From the NCBI GenBank assembly GCA_020634575.1, contig JACKBM010000005.1:110346-174345 (forward strand): DNA of 64,000 nt. The letters are read 5' to 3'. Shown in pieces: positions 16,669-24,597 of the stretch. Below the pieces are notes generated by a model, which made no database searches, was not told the DNA's origin, and worked only from the letters and a program-made list of their open reading frames with translations. Position numbers and translations under genes: made by a program. This stretch comes from Ardenticatenales bacterium (GTDB lineage: Bacteria > Chloroflexota > Anaerolineae > Promineifilales > Promineifilaceae). Positions within the stretch are counted from its first letter, which is position 1, and the number at the start of each line of letters is the position of its first letter.

Positions 16669-19032
16669 TTAAGGATGCTTTAACATGGTCAGGTAGTGGC
16701 CATCGGTGATGAATTCGATGGTGTGTAATTCATCCGTGCGCAGTACCGGAATATAGGCGCTGCCCAGACGGCCGAGGATCAATTCATGCGGGTGGCCAAA
16801 CTGGTTATCCACCCCGGCTGAAATCACTGCCACGCTCGGTCCCAGTTGTCTCAGAAAGGCCGCCGTCGTCGAGGTTTCGGAACCATGGTGGGCAACTTTT
16901 AGCGCATAGGTTGGCGGCAGGGCGTTCCCTTCCAGCAGGGCTTTTTCTGTTTCGGCTTCAATATCGCCTGTCAGCAGTAATGAGAAATCGCCATAGACCA
17001 GCCTGAGAACGATGGAGTTGTCATTGCGATTTTCGCTGCGCGTTGTTCCCGGGTGTAGCACTTCCAGGTACAGGCCATCTTCCAGCCAGATGATCTGGCC
17101 GGCCTGAGCCAGGGTTGGCTCCACGCCCTGGGCTGCCGCGGCGCTGAGGAGAGCGGCGTAAGGGCCAGCCCGGCCCGGCGGTTCGCCATTGACCAGAAGA
17201 TAGCTGATCTGGTAGCGGTCCAGCACGGCCGGCAGGCCGCCGACATGATCTGCATCGGGGTGAGTGGCGACAACCATATCGAGCGAGCGCTGCCAGAACG
17301 GCAGATGATCGCTCAGCTGCTCCTGAAGCCTGGCCGGGAACTGGCCGCCGTCGATCAGAAGCAACCGGCCGGTCGCTGTCCGGATCAACGTCGCATCCCC
17401 CTGGCCGATGTCGAGGAAATAAATGTGCAGCTGCCCATCCGGCAAACTGGCCGCCCAGGCCCAGTTAAGCAGGCTGCCCAGGATCGCACCGCCCATCACG
17501 AACTGGCGCCAGGGCAGGTGGCCCAACGCCCGGCGCCATGCGCTTGAATCGGCGTGCCGGCGCTGCCAGGTCAGGAAGGCGATAAGGCAATAGAGGGCGA
17601 TGGCCCCGGCCGGTGGCAAGCTGATGGCCACTGCCGCGCCCGGCACCGTCGCCATTAACTCAACCAGGGTGATGGTGTATTCCAGAAAGAGCCAGCTTAC
17701 CCAGGCAAACGGCTGGCCCAGCCACGGGTGAATGAGCCCGGCCAGGGTCGCCAGGCCGCCCCAGCTCATCACCGCCGGCTGCGCGGGCAGAATGAGGGCG
17801 TTGGCCGGTAGACTGATTAGCGACAGTTGGCCAAAGTGGAGCAGCATCAGAGGGAGCGTCAGGAGCTGGGCTGCCAGGGTGAGCAGAACCGCCTCGCTCA
17901 ACCAACCCAGCAAGCGCTCCACTAACTTCTGCGGTAGCCAGCGCTCCAGTCGCTGCCGGACCCAAACCGTGAGCGGGTCGGCATAAAGCATCAGGCTGAG
18001 GGTGGCGGCGAAGCTGAGCTGGAAGCCGACATCCCAGAGCCAATCCGGCCGGATCGCGGTCATGATGCCGCCGACCAGCAGCAAAACCAGGGGGCCATCG
18101 CTGGTCCGGCCCAGCCAGCGGCTGGTCAGCAGGCTGATGCCCCCCATCAGCGCCGCCCGCACGACCGAGGCGTCAGCGCCGACCAGCAGCGTGTAAAGCG
18201 TGATGACCAGGGCAGCGACCAGGACGGCCGGGCGCGGCCCCAGTAGCGGCGTGAAAAGCTGCAGCATCATACCGGCCAACAAAGCGATGTTGAAGCCGGA
18301 GATGGCGATAATATGGGTCATACCCGTGGTCTGAAAGGCGGCGGAAAGTTCTGGCGACAGGTCATCGTCGTTGCCGAGCAGGATGCCGCGGAGCAGGGCG
18401 CCGTGCGGGTCAGGCAGCAGCCGCCGCAGACGATCAGCCGCCCGCGTCTGTAAGCCATCGAGCCGGTGCCCCAGCCAACTCCCTTGTTGCTCAGCTGTGA
18501 CGGTAATCTGGGGCCAGCTCATGCTGCTGTGAATGCCCTGCCGCGCCAGGTAAGCGCGGTAGTCGAATTCAGCGCTGTTTTCCGGTGCGCTGAGAATGCC
18601 TTGGAGGGTCACCGCCTGACCGTACGCATAGGCGGGATAACGTTCAGCCTGGACCAGCAGCAGGCCATCGACCTGGTAGGTGGAGCCGTTTGGCAGGGTA
18701 ACAGCGCTGGCGGCGACGCGCAGCCGTTGGCTCCGTTCACTGGTCTGGGGGCGGGCGATGATCCGGCCGGTGACCAGCACGCTTTCTTCGTTGTGGTAGC
18801 TGGCCAGATGGGTGGCATCGAGAACCGGCCGGGTGGCGGCAAAACGCCAGCCGGCCAGGCAGAGACCAAGCAGGGCAACCGTCAACCAGCGCCAGCGTGG
18901 CCGGCGCCAGGCCAAAATCGTGCCGGCCAACCCCAGACCAGCGCCTAGCCACAACCAGGGCAACGGCAATGCCCAGCGGCTGGCCAGCCAGAGGCCGGCA
19001 TACCAGGCCAGCAGAAAGTAGAAAACAGGCAT
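16669..19032 (-). CDS. comEC: ComEC/Rec2 DNA-uptake channel protein
   Basis: The 787-residue protein has the three parts expected of ComEC: an N-terminal membrane and OB-like region (to about 200), the Competence membrane domain with many helices (about 210-500) containing THIIAISGFNIALLAG, and a C-terminal metallo-beta-lactamase-like domain. That domain shows DIGQGDATLI, THPDADHVGG, LTGDIEAE and KVAHHGSETST, keeping the metal-binding HPDADH motif. ComEC carries single-stranded DNA across the inner membrane during transformation. GGAG lies just before the ATG. No comEA or pilus gene is adjacent, so competence here rests on genes elsewhere. Confidence 0.95.
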   Translation of the reverse strand: MPVFYFLLAWYAGLWLASRWALPLPWLWLGAGLGLAGTILAWRRPRWRWLTVALLGLCLAGWRFAATRPVLDATHLASYHNEESVLVTGRIIARPQTSERSQRLRVAASAVTLPNGSTYQVDGLLLVQAERYPAYAYGQAVTLQGILSAPENSAEFDYRAYLARQGIHSSMSWPQITVTAEQQGSWLGHRLDGLQTRAADRLRRLLPDPHGALLRGILLGNDDDLSPELSAAFQTTGMTHIIAISGFNIALLAGMMLQLFTPLLGPRPAVLVAALVITLYTLLVGADASVVRAALMGGISLLTSRWLGRTSDGPLVLLLVGGIMTAIRPDWLWDVGFQLSFAATLSLMLYADPLTVWVRQRLERWLPQKLVERLLGWLSEAVLLTLAAQLLTLPLMLLHFGQLSLISLPANALILPAQPAVMSWGGLATLAGLIHPWLGQPFAWVSWLFLEYTITLVELMATVPGAAVAISLPPAGAIALYCLIAFLTWQRRHADSSAWRRALGHLPWRQFVMGGAILGSLLNWAWAASLPDGQLHIYFLDIGQGDATLIRTATGRLLLIDGGQFPARLQEQLSDHLPFWQRSLDMVVATHPDADHVGGLPAVLDRYQISYLLVNGEPPGRAGPYAALLSAAAAQGVEPTLAQAGQIIWLEDGLYLEVLHPGTTRSENRNDNSIVLRLVYGDFSLLLTGDIEAETEKALLEGNALPPTYALKVAHHGSETSTTAAFLRQLGPSVAVISAGVDNQFGHPHELILGRLGSAYIPVLRTDELHTIEFITDGHYLTMLKHP

Positions 19033-19390
19033 AATACACTCCTGCTTACACTCAACGCTGCTGGCCCCGTTTTCCCGCCGTGGATTTTACGTTTTGGCCA
19101 ACGTAGCCGGATTATCCTACTCGCTGTTGCCCGTTTGACTGTCTTAAGTACAAAATGGCTATGATCAAGGGGGGCGTGTATCGGTAAACTCTACTTAAGA
19201 AAACTGGACAAGATCACGTTTTCTTCATGGAAGTCTGCCAGGCAACAGATTATAATGACAGACTGTGCCCGAAATTGTGGGTTGTGACAGCAACCGGCCG
19301 GCGGCATAGTGGAAGCAGTAGCTGAGTCAGCTTAAAGACCAGAGAGCCGGTTTTGAGCAAACAACGACGCAGCATGACGCGGAGAGAAAC
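19033..19390. promoter_or_regulatory. Divergent control region between comEC and an OmpR-type regulator
   Basis: No gene is supported in this 358-base stretch. It contains an inverted repeat ACGTT/AACGT at 19089-19104, a second pair CTTAAGTA (19143-19150) and TACTTAAG (19192-19199), and a possible promoter for the regulator, TTGACT (19135-19140) with TATGAT (19160-19165) at a long 19-base spacing. The inverted repeats could be operators; which protein binds them is unknown. Confidence 0.35.
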
Positions 19391-20104
19391 ATGACGATGG
19401 ACACAGAGATGCAGCGTATCTTGGCGGTGGATGATAACCCTCATACGCTGCGTATAGTCGAACATTCTTTGAGCCGGGCGGGCTTTGATGTGCTGACGGC
19501 AACTTCAGGCGAGGATGCCCTGAGCGTCATCAGCCGGCGCGGGTTACCACATCTGGCTGTGGTTGACCTGAATATGCCTGGTATGGATGGCGTGGAACTG
19601 TCACGCACAATCCATGATTTCAGCGATCTGCCCATCATCATGCTGACCGCCGTGCATGAAGAGGAGACCATTGTCTCCAGCATTGAGGAATTTGCTGAAG
19701 ATTACATGGTGAAGCCGTTCAGCCCCAGCGAATTGGTTGCCCGGGTGCGCCGGGTGCTGCGCCGCATGGGCAACTTTGGCTATACCCTGGAGCCGGTGAC
19801 CGTGGTGGACAACCGGTTACAGGTGGACTTTGCCAACCGGGTTGCGATTGTCGATGGCGAGTCGACCAATCTGACGCCGATCGAGACCAAGCTACTCTAT
19901 GTGCTGATGCGCAATGCGGGTAAGGTGGTCACCACCGAGTTCCTCATCCGGCGTATCTGGCCGATGGATGAGGCGTATGAGGATCGGCTCCATGTTCATG
20001 TCCACCGGCTGCGCCGCAAGGTGGAGCAGGAACCCAGCAAGCCACAGTACGTGGTTTCCGAGCGCGGCGTGGGTTATCGTTTCCCCGCCCGCCAGCCTGT
20101 TTGA
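19391..20104 (+). CDS. OmpR/PhoB-type response regulator
   Basis: This 237-residue two-component regulator has a receiver domain (about residues 9-125) with acidic pocket DD near residue 15, phospho-acceptor Asp in VVDLNMPGMDG and the conserved Lys in VKPFSPSEL. A winged-helix DNA-binding domain (about 140-235) follows, with RRIWPMDEAYEDRLHVHVHRLRRKV and YVVSERGVGYRF, typical of the OmpR class. No histidine kinase gene is adjacent, so its partner is unknown; the kinase at 37998 lies far away. An intrinsic terminator follows 32 bases after the stop. Confidence 0.93.
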   Translation: MTMDTEMQRILAVDDNPHTLRIVEHSLSRAGFDVLTATSGEDALSVISRRGLPHLAVVDLNMPGMDGVELSRTIHDFSDLPIIMLTAVHEEETIVSSIEEFAEDYMVKPFSPSELVARVRRVLRRMGNFGYTLEPVTVVDNRLQVDFANRVAIVDGESTNLTPIETKLLYVLMRNAGKVVTTEFLIRRIWPMDEAYEDRLHVHVHRLRRKVEQEPSKPQYVVSERGVGYRFPARQPV

Positions 20105-20135
20105 TTTCCAGCAATCTTAACTGAATCTTTCTAAG

Positions 20136-20160
20136 GAAGGCCGCAAGGCCTTCTTTTTTT
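20136..20160 (+). terminator. Intrinsic terminator of the OmpR-type regulator gene
   Basis: A 7-bp stem GAAGGCC/GGCCTTC with loop GCAA is followed by seven T residues. Confidence 0.9.
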
Positions 20161-20176
20161 GCCTGCCGACTCCACC

Positions 20177-20370
20177 GTCATGTCGAGCGTCGTAGGCATG
20201 GCCGACCCAGCCATCGTGATGGAGCGAGACATCTCTACGTCTGCCTGTTACGGCATCGGACCCAGCGCGACCAGGCCAAAAGGAGTTTGCAGCGCCAGCG
20301 GCTAATGGTAGAGATTTCTCGCTGCGCCGTGGGCGGGCTTGATGGTGACGTTGCCAACGCTCGAAATGAC
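20177..20370. repeat. Nested inverted-repeat element, MITE-like
   Basis: The outer arms GTCATGTCGAGCGT (20177-20190) and ACGCTCGAAATGAC (20357-20370) are inverted copies with one mismatch. Nested inside are GAGCGAGACATCTCTAC (20222-20238) and GTAGAGATTTCTCGCT (20308-20323), again inverted with one mismatch. No coding sequence is present. Similar AAATGAC/GAGATTTCTCGCT sequences occur as dispersed palindromes in other bacteria. It fills the gap between the regulator terminator and the MFS gene. Confidence 0.75.
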
Positions 20371-20440
20371 GGGGTACAGCCTCTCGCCATTTCCGCGTGA
20401 TGTGAGATAATCATCTAATCCTCAATGATGAAAGGTCTCC

Positions 20441-21730
20441 ATGAGTTCTGACAACAAACAAAGATTCGTCGCCCTACAATACCGTGATTACCGGCTGATT
20501 TGGATTGGCCAACTTCTCTCTACTATCGGCACCCAGATGCAGAACGTCGCCGTCAGCTGGCACGTTTTTGAACTATTGCAGGATCAGACTGTTACCCTGC
20601 AAATGTTCGGCCGCGAGTTCACCCTGGGGGCGGATGCGCTTGGCCTGGGCGGGTTGGGCCTGGCTCGGGTCATCCCCATCGTCATTTTTGCGCTGTTTGG
20701 GGGGCTTCTGGCTGATGCCTGGGACCGCCGGCGCATCATGATCGTCTCGGCCGTTGTCTCGGCTGTGCTGGCCATCTGGCTCGGCATTGCCACGATGTCC
20801 GGGACCGATTCAATGCTGATGATTTATTTCATTACCTCGGCGATTGCGGCCGCTTCGGCTTTTGATAACCCGTCCCGCCAATCGATTGTCCCCAACCTGG
20901 TGGCCCGTAAACATCTGGCCAATGCCGTCAGCCTGAACACGCTGACCTGGCAGATCGCCAGCATCATGGGGCCCGGCCTGGCGGGTTTCCTGATTTCCCG
21001 GCTAAATGTTGGTGTGGTTTACATGATTAATGGCGTCTCGTTTGGCGCGGTGATTCTCTCCTTGCTGCTGATGCAGTTCCGCGGGCAGATCCTGGTCGAG
21101 TCGAAAGGGTTGGGTGTCTCGGCCCTGTTGGATGGTGTCCGCTTTTGCCTCAAGGAGCGGCTGATCTGGAGCACCATGATGCTCGATTTCTTCGCCACCC
21201 TTTTCTCCGGAGCCCGGACGATGCTGCCGATCATCTCAACTGACCTGTTGGGGTTGGACGTGACCGGATATGGCATTCTGGCGACGGCGCAGCCGTTGGG
21301 GGCCGTGGTTGCCGGGGTGGTGATGTCCTGGCGCTCGCAGATCCATCGCCAGGGGTTGACACTCCTGGGCGGGGTATTGGTTTACGGGGTGGCGACCATC
21401 CTGCTGGGGACTTCTACTGTGGCCGTTCTCTCCTTCGTCTTCCTGGCTCTCGTGGGTGCTGGTGATACGGTCTCAACCGTGATTCGAGGGACGTTGCGAC
21501 AGCTGGTGACGCCAGACGAATTGCGTGGCCGGATGGTTAGCGTCAATATGGTCTTCTTTATGGGGGGGCCACAGCTGGGTGAATTGGAAGCTGGTCTGGT
21601 TGCGGCTGCCTTTGGCGTGCCGATGGCTCTGATCACCGGCGGCATTGGTACCGTACTGGTGACGCTTTTTATAGCCTGGCGCTATCCCAGGTTACGCAAT
21701 TACACGGGTGAAATGTTGCCGGCTGATTAA
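20441..21730 (+). CDS. MFS transporter, EntS/MefA-like
   Basis: This 429-residue permease has about twelve hydrophobic segments and resembles the DHA3-type branch of MFS that exports siderophores or macrolides. Family signs are the N-terminal FVALQYRDYRLIWIGQLLSTIGTQMQ-like opening, the loop GGLLADAWDRRRIMI, and SAIAAASAFDNPSRQSIVPNLV. The cargo cannot be told. The gene stands alone downstream of the MITE-like element and ends close to a hairpin that mainly serves the convergent nth gene. Confidence 0.88.
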   Translation: MSSDNKQRFVALQYRDYRLIWIGQLLSTIGTQMQNVAVSWHVFELLQDQTVTLQMFGREFTLGADALGLGGLGLARVIPIVIFALFGGLLADAWDRRRIMIVSAVVSAVLAIWLGIATMSGTDSMLMIYFITSAIAAASAFDNPSRQSIVPNLVARKHLANAVSLNTLTWQIASIMGPGLAGFLISRLNVGVVYMINGVSFGAVILSLLLMQFRGQILVESKGLGVSALLDGVRFCLKERLIWSTMMLDFFATLFSGARTMLPIISTDLLGLDVTGYGILATAQPLGAVVAGVVMSWRSQIHRQGLTLLGGVLVYGVATILLGTSTVAVLSFVFLALVGAGDTVSTVIRGTLRQLVTPDELRGRMVSVNMVFFMGGPQLGELEAGLVAAAFGVPMALITGGIGTVLVTLFIAWRYPRLRNYTGEMLPAD

Positions 21731-21740
21731 CCTTGTCGGC

Positions 21741-21779
21741 AAATTAAAAGACCCCGCAGCGGGAGAGGCGGCGGGGTCT
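21741..21779 (-). terminator. Terminator of nth, possibly bidirectional
   Basis: The stem AGACCCCGC/GCGGGGTCT is followed on the minus strand by TTTTAATTT, so it fits the end of the nth transcript. On the plus strand there is no T-run, so it would at best weakly stop the MFS transcript. Confidence 0.75.
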
Positions 21780-21822
21780 GTGAGAAGAGCCGTTTCCAGG
21801 CTTTCCTACCAAATTTGGGGGG

Positions 21823-22500
21823 CTAGCCTTGTGAGGCCGGGCAGATATCGTTGAGCGGGCAACGTGTGCAGTTGGGCCGCCGATTGTAGCAGACCCGATT
21901 GCCGTGAAAGCTGAGCAGGTAGGCAGCTTCAGACCAGTTTTGCCGGGGAAAGCTTTCCATCAGATCCAGCTCGATCTGTTTGGGATGCCGTTGCTCGGTC
22001 AGGCCTAGCCGCTGGGCCACACGCATCACATGGGTGTCAACCACGATGCCCTCTTCCTGCTCAAACGCTTCCGCCAGGATGATGTTGGCAATTTTGCGGG
22101 AAATACCCGGTAGCTTCAGCAGCGCATCCATATGACGCGGTACCTCACCATCATGTTCTTCCAGCAGAATTTCGCAGGCGCCCTGGATGTAGCGGGCTTT
22201 TTGCCGGTAGAAACCGGTCGGCCGGATCAGCTTTTCCAGGTCCTGACGGGATGCTGCCGCAAATTCCGCCGCCGTTTCATAGCGGGAGAACAAAAGCGGG
22301 GTGATCTGATTGACCTTGCGCTCAGTGCTTTGCGCCGTCAGGATCGCAGCAATCATCAATTGTAGTGGGTTGTCATATTCGAGTTGGCAACGCGCATCCG
22401 GGTGCTGTTCCTGGAGAAGTCGCAGCAATTCCATTACACTGTCCCGCTGATTTGCCTCATTGCTCAGCTCGATTTCTGTCTGATTCTCTTGCAATACCAT
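21823..22500 (-). CDS. nth: Endonuclease III
   Basis: This 225-residue DNA glycosylase/AP lyase should remove oxidised pyrimidines in base-excision repair. The helix-hairpin-helix is LPGISRKIANIIL with the catalytic Lys, the catalytic Asp lies in VVDTHVMRVAQRLGL, and the C-terminal [4Fe-4S] cluster loop has cysteines spaced C-x6-C-x2-C-x5-C (CYNRRPNCTRCPLNDIC). The start at ATG 22500 is supported by GGAAGGAAAG just upstream; a longer frame to 22545 adds no conserved sequence. It is monocistronic and ends at its own terminator. Confidence 0.95.
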   Translation of the reverse strand: MVLQENQTEIELSNEANQRDSVMELLRLLQEQHPDARCQLEYDNPLQLMIAAILTAQSTERKVNQITPLLFSRYETAAEFAAASRQDLEKLIRPTGFYRQKARYIQGACEILLEEHDGEVPRHMDALLKLPGISRKIANIILAEAFEQEEGIVVDTHVMRVAQRLGLTEQRHPKQIELDLMESFPRQNWSEAAYLLSFHGNRVCYNRRPNCTRCPLNDICPASQG

Positions 22501-22806
22501 TCTCTTTCCTTCCAAGGTCCTCTGTCCCCGCAAGACAAAAGTCATTCTAGGGGTTTAGGCCTCTGGCAGTAAGAGTACCTTGGTACAAATAGTGCCCACT
22601 GGAATAAGCTCATAGTACTGTTCATCTGGATGTTTTCTCTGGCAGCGGATAATGTCAGCAGAAGGCCGTAGTACCAGACTGCTAGCCAGGGGCAGAATAT
22701 TTAAGATTTGGGCAATCTTAAATATTGTGCGGTCCCTGCTTCTGTCTGGCTTGCAGCCCAGTGTACAATACCTCTGGCCCATGTAAATTGGCCCCAGGAG
22801 GTTGTG
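22501..22806. promoter_or_regulatory. Intergenic region between nth and phoU with a 13-bp inverted repeat
   Basis: The most striking feature in this 306-base gap is AATATTTAAGATT (22696-22708) and its exact inverse AATCTTAAATATT (22714-22726), separated by TGGGC. The AT-rich repeat stands out from the GC-rich surroundings. A TACAAT box at 22764-22769 may be the phoU -10. The repeat could be a regulator-binding site or a hairpin; it has no T-run. Confidence 0.5.
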
Positions 22807-23472
22807 ATGAATTTGCCCAGCCGATCTGTCCTTGATCGCGAACTGAATGATCTGGAAAACCAGCTTGCCGCGCTTGGTAGTCTGGTTGAGGCTGCCATTG
22901 AGGAAGCGATGGCAGCGCTCGCGGAACGAAATGTCAGCCGCGCCCAGCAGGTTATTCGTAATGACGAGCAGATCAATGTGCAGCGTTATAAATTAGAGGA
23001 AGATTGCCTGCGCATCCTGGCGACGCAGCAGCCCAAAGCCACCGACCTGCGCACTGTTCTGGCAACTCTGCATATCGCCATCGAGCTGGAACGGATGGGT
23101 GACCACGCCGCCGGTATCGCTGCCCTGGTTGAGCGCATGGAAGAGGATCCAGATATCGACTCCCTGCATAAGTTGCCCAAGATGACCCGCCGGGCGACCA
23201 AAATGGTCCACGAAGCCCTGAGCGGTTATCTGAATCGGGATATGGCGGTGATGGAGAAGCTGGTCAAGCGCGACGAGAAGCTGGATCGGCAATACGTGCA
23301 GTTTTTCCAGCAGATGGTGGTGGAGATGCGGGCGGAAGATGATTTTATCCGTCAGGGTACATTCCTGCTGTGGGTGGCACATAACCTGGAACGGATTGGC
23401 GATCGGGCGACCAATATCGCCGAGCGCGTTATTTTTATGCACACAGGTGCCTACCCGGAAAGTGTTATTTAG
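22807..23472 (+). CDS. phoU: PhoU-family phosphate signalling regulator
   Basis: The 221-residue all-helical protein has the two PhoU repeats, each with the metal-binding E/DxxxD-type helix. The first repeat is visible as LRTVLATLHIAIELERMGDHAAGIA and the second as WVAHNLERIGDRATNIAERVIFM. PhoU proteins damp phosphate uptake through the Pst transporter and PhoR kinase. No pst genes or phoBR are adjacent. The ATG at 22807 is preceded by AGGAGG; the in-frame extension to 22708 overlaps the inverted repeat and is rejected. The next gene begins 24 bases downstream. Confidence 0.92.
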   Translation: MNLPSRSVLDRELNDLENQLAALGSLVEAAIEEAMAALAERNVSRAQQVIRNDEQINVQRYKLEEDCLRILATQQPKATDLRTVLATLHIAIELERMGDHAAGIAALVERMEEDPDIDSLHKLPKMTRRATKMVHEALSGYLNRDMAVMEKLVKRDEKLDRQYVQFFQQMVVEMRAEDDFIRQGTFLLWVAHNLERIGDRATNIAERVIFMHTGAYPESVI

Positions 23473-23496
23473 CCTGAGAAAGTCTGGAGTTGTCTT

Positions 23497-24486
23497 GTGT
23501 CCCTGAGAATTCTGTCTGCTGCTGATGTCGCCGAGGCGCTGCCGATGGCCGCCTGTATTGAAGGGATGAAAGAGGCGTTTGCCCAGCTGTCTGCCCAGGA
23601 GGTGGACATGCCGCTGCGCAGCCGGGTCTCACTGCCTAGAGTGGGCGGCGTGGCCATTTTTATGCCTGCTTACATGAAGGGTAGCGACGACCTGGCCATC
23701 AAGGTTGTTTCCTGGTTTCCAGGGAATCCGGCCCAGGGCTTGCCCGCTATCCACGCGGCGGTGCTGGTGCTGGACGCGGGCACCGGACAGCCGGTGGCGC
23801 TGATGGAAGGGGGTAGCCTGACGGCGATCCGTACTGGAGCTGGCGCCGGCGCCGCCACAGATTTGCTGGCGCGTGAGGATGCAACCGAGGTGGCGATCAT
23901 CGGCAGTGGCGTGCAGGCGCGGACGCAGTTGGAGGCGGTTTGTACGGTCCGGCCGGTTAGCGCCGTCCGTGTCTACAGCCCCAACCTGGCCAACGCCGAA
24001 GCGTTCGCCAGCGAGATGGCCGGCCGTGGCCCCATCCCCGATATCATTACCGTGACCGATTCGGCCGGGGCGGCCGTGCGCGGGGCCGATATCGTTTGCG
24101 CGGCCACTTCTTCCCCAAGCCCTGTCTTTGCCGCTGCCGACCTCAAGCCCGGTGTCCATATCAACGGTGTCGGCTCCTTCACCCCCCAGATGCAGGAAGT
24201 GGATGTCGCTACCGTGGCTGACGCGCTCGTTGTTGTGGATTCTCTGGAAGCGGCCCAGGAAGAGGCCGGTGACCTGATAGTGCCCATCGAGGCCGGCGTT
24301 TTTGGCTGGGATCATGTCCACGCCGAGCTGGGTGAGATTGTCCTGGGGCGCAAGGCTGGCCGGACCAGCCCCACGCAGCGAACCTACTTCAAATCCGTAG
24401 GCGTCGGTGTGCAGGATGTGGTGGCGGCGCGCATTGCCCTGGCCACGGCGATTGCCCGAAACCTTGGTACAGAATTAGCTTTTTAG
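23497..24486 (+). CDS. Ornithine cyclodeaminase / mu-crystallin family protein
   Basis: This 329-residue NAD(P)-dependent enzyme belongs to the ornithine cyclodeaminase, alanine dehydrogenase and mu-crystallin superfamily. The substrate region includes [10 protein letters not shown] and [15 protein letters not shown]. The conserved [21 protein letters not shown] is followed by the Rossmann motif [12 protein letters not shown]. Whether it makes proline from ornithine or reduces a ketimine cannot be read. It starts with GTG at 23497 after a GGAG ribosome site and lies 24 bases behind phoU, possibly in one transcript, though no functional link is obvious. Confidence 0.88.
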   Translation: MSLRILSAADVAEALPMAACIEGMKEAFAQLSAQEVDMPLRSRVSLPRVGGVAIFMPAYMKGSDDLAIKVVSWFPGNPAQGLPAIHAAVLVLDAGTGQPVALMEGGSLTAIRTGAGAGAATDLLAREDATEVAIIGSGVQARTQLEAVCTVRPVSAVRVYSPNLANAEAFASEMAGRGPIPDIITVTDSAGAAVRGADIVCAATSSPSPVFAAADLKPGVHINGVGSFTPQMQEVDVATVADALVVVDSLEAAQEEAGDLIVPIEAGVFGWDHVHAELGEIVLGRKAGRTSPTQRTYFKSVGVGVQDVVAARIALATAIARNLGTELAF

Positions 24487-24597
24487 CCGGCTCAGCCGCT
24501 TGTACCGCCTGATAGACGGCGGCGGCTGTTTGCAATGGCCGCCTTTTGCTATACTCCGCTCCGCCCCATCTATGAGGTGGTTGAAGGAGTATGTTGT

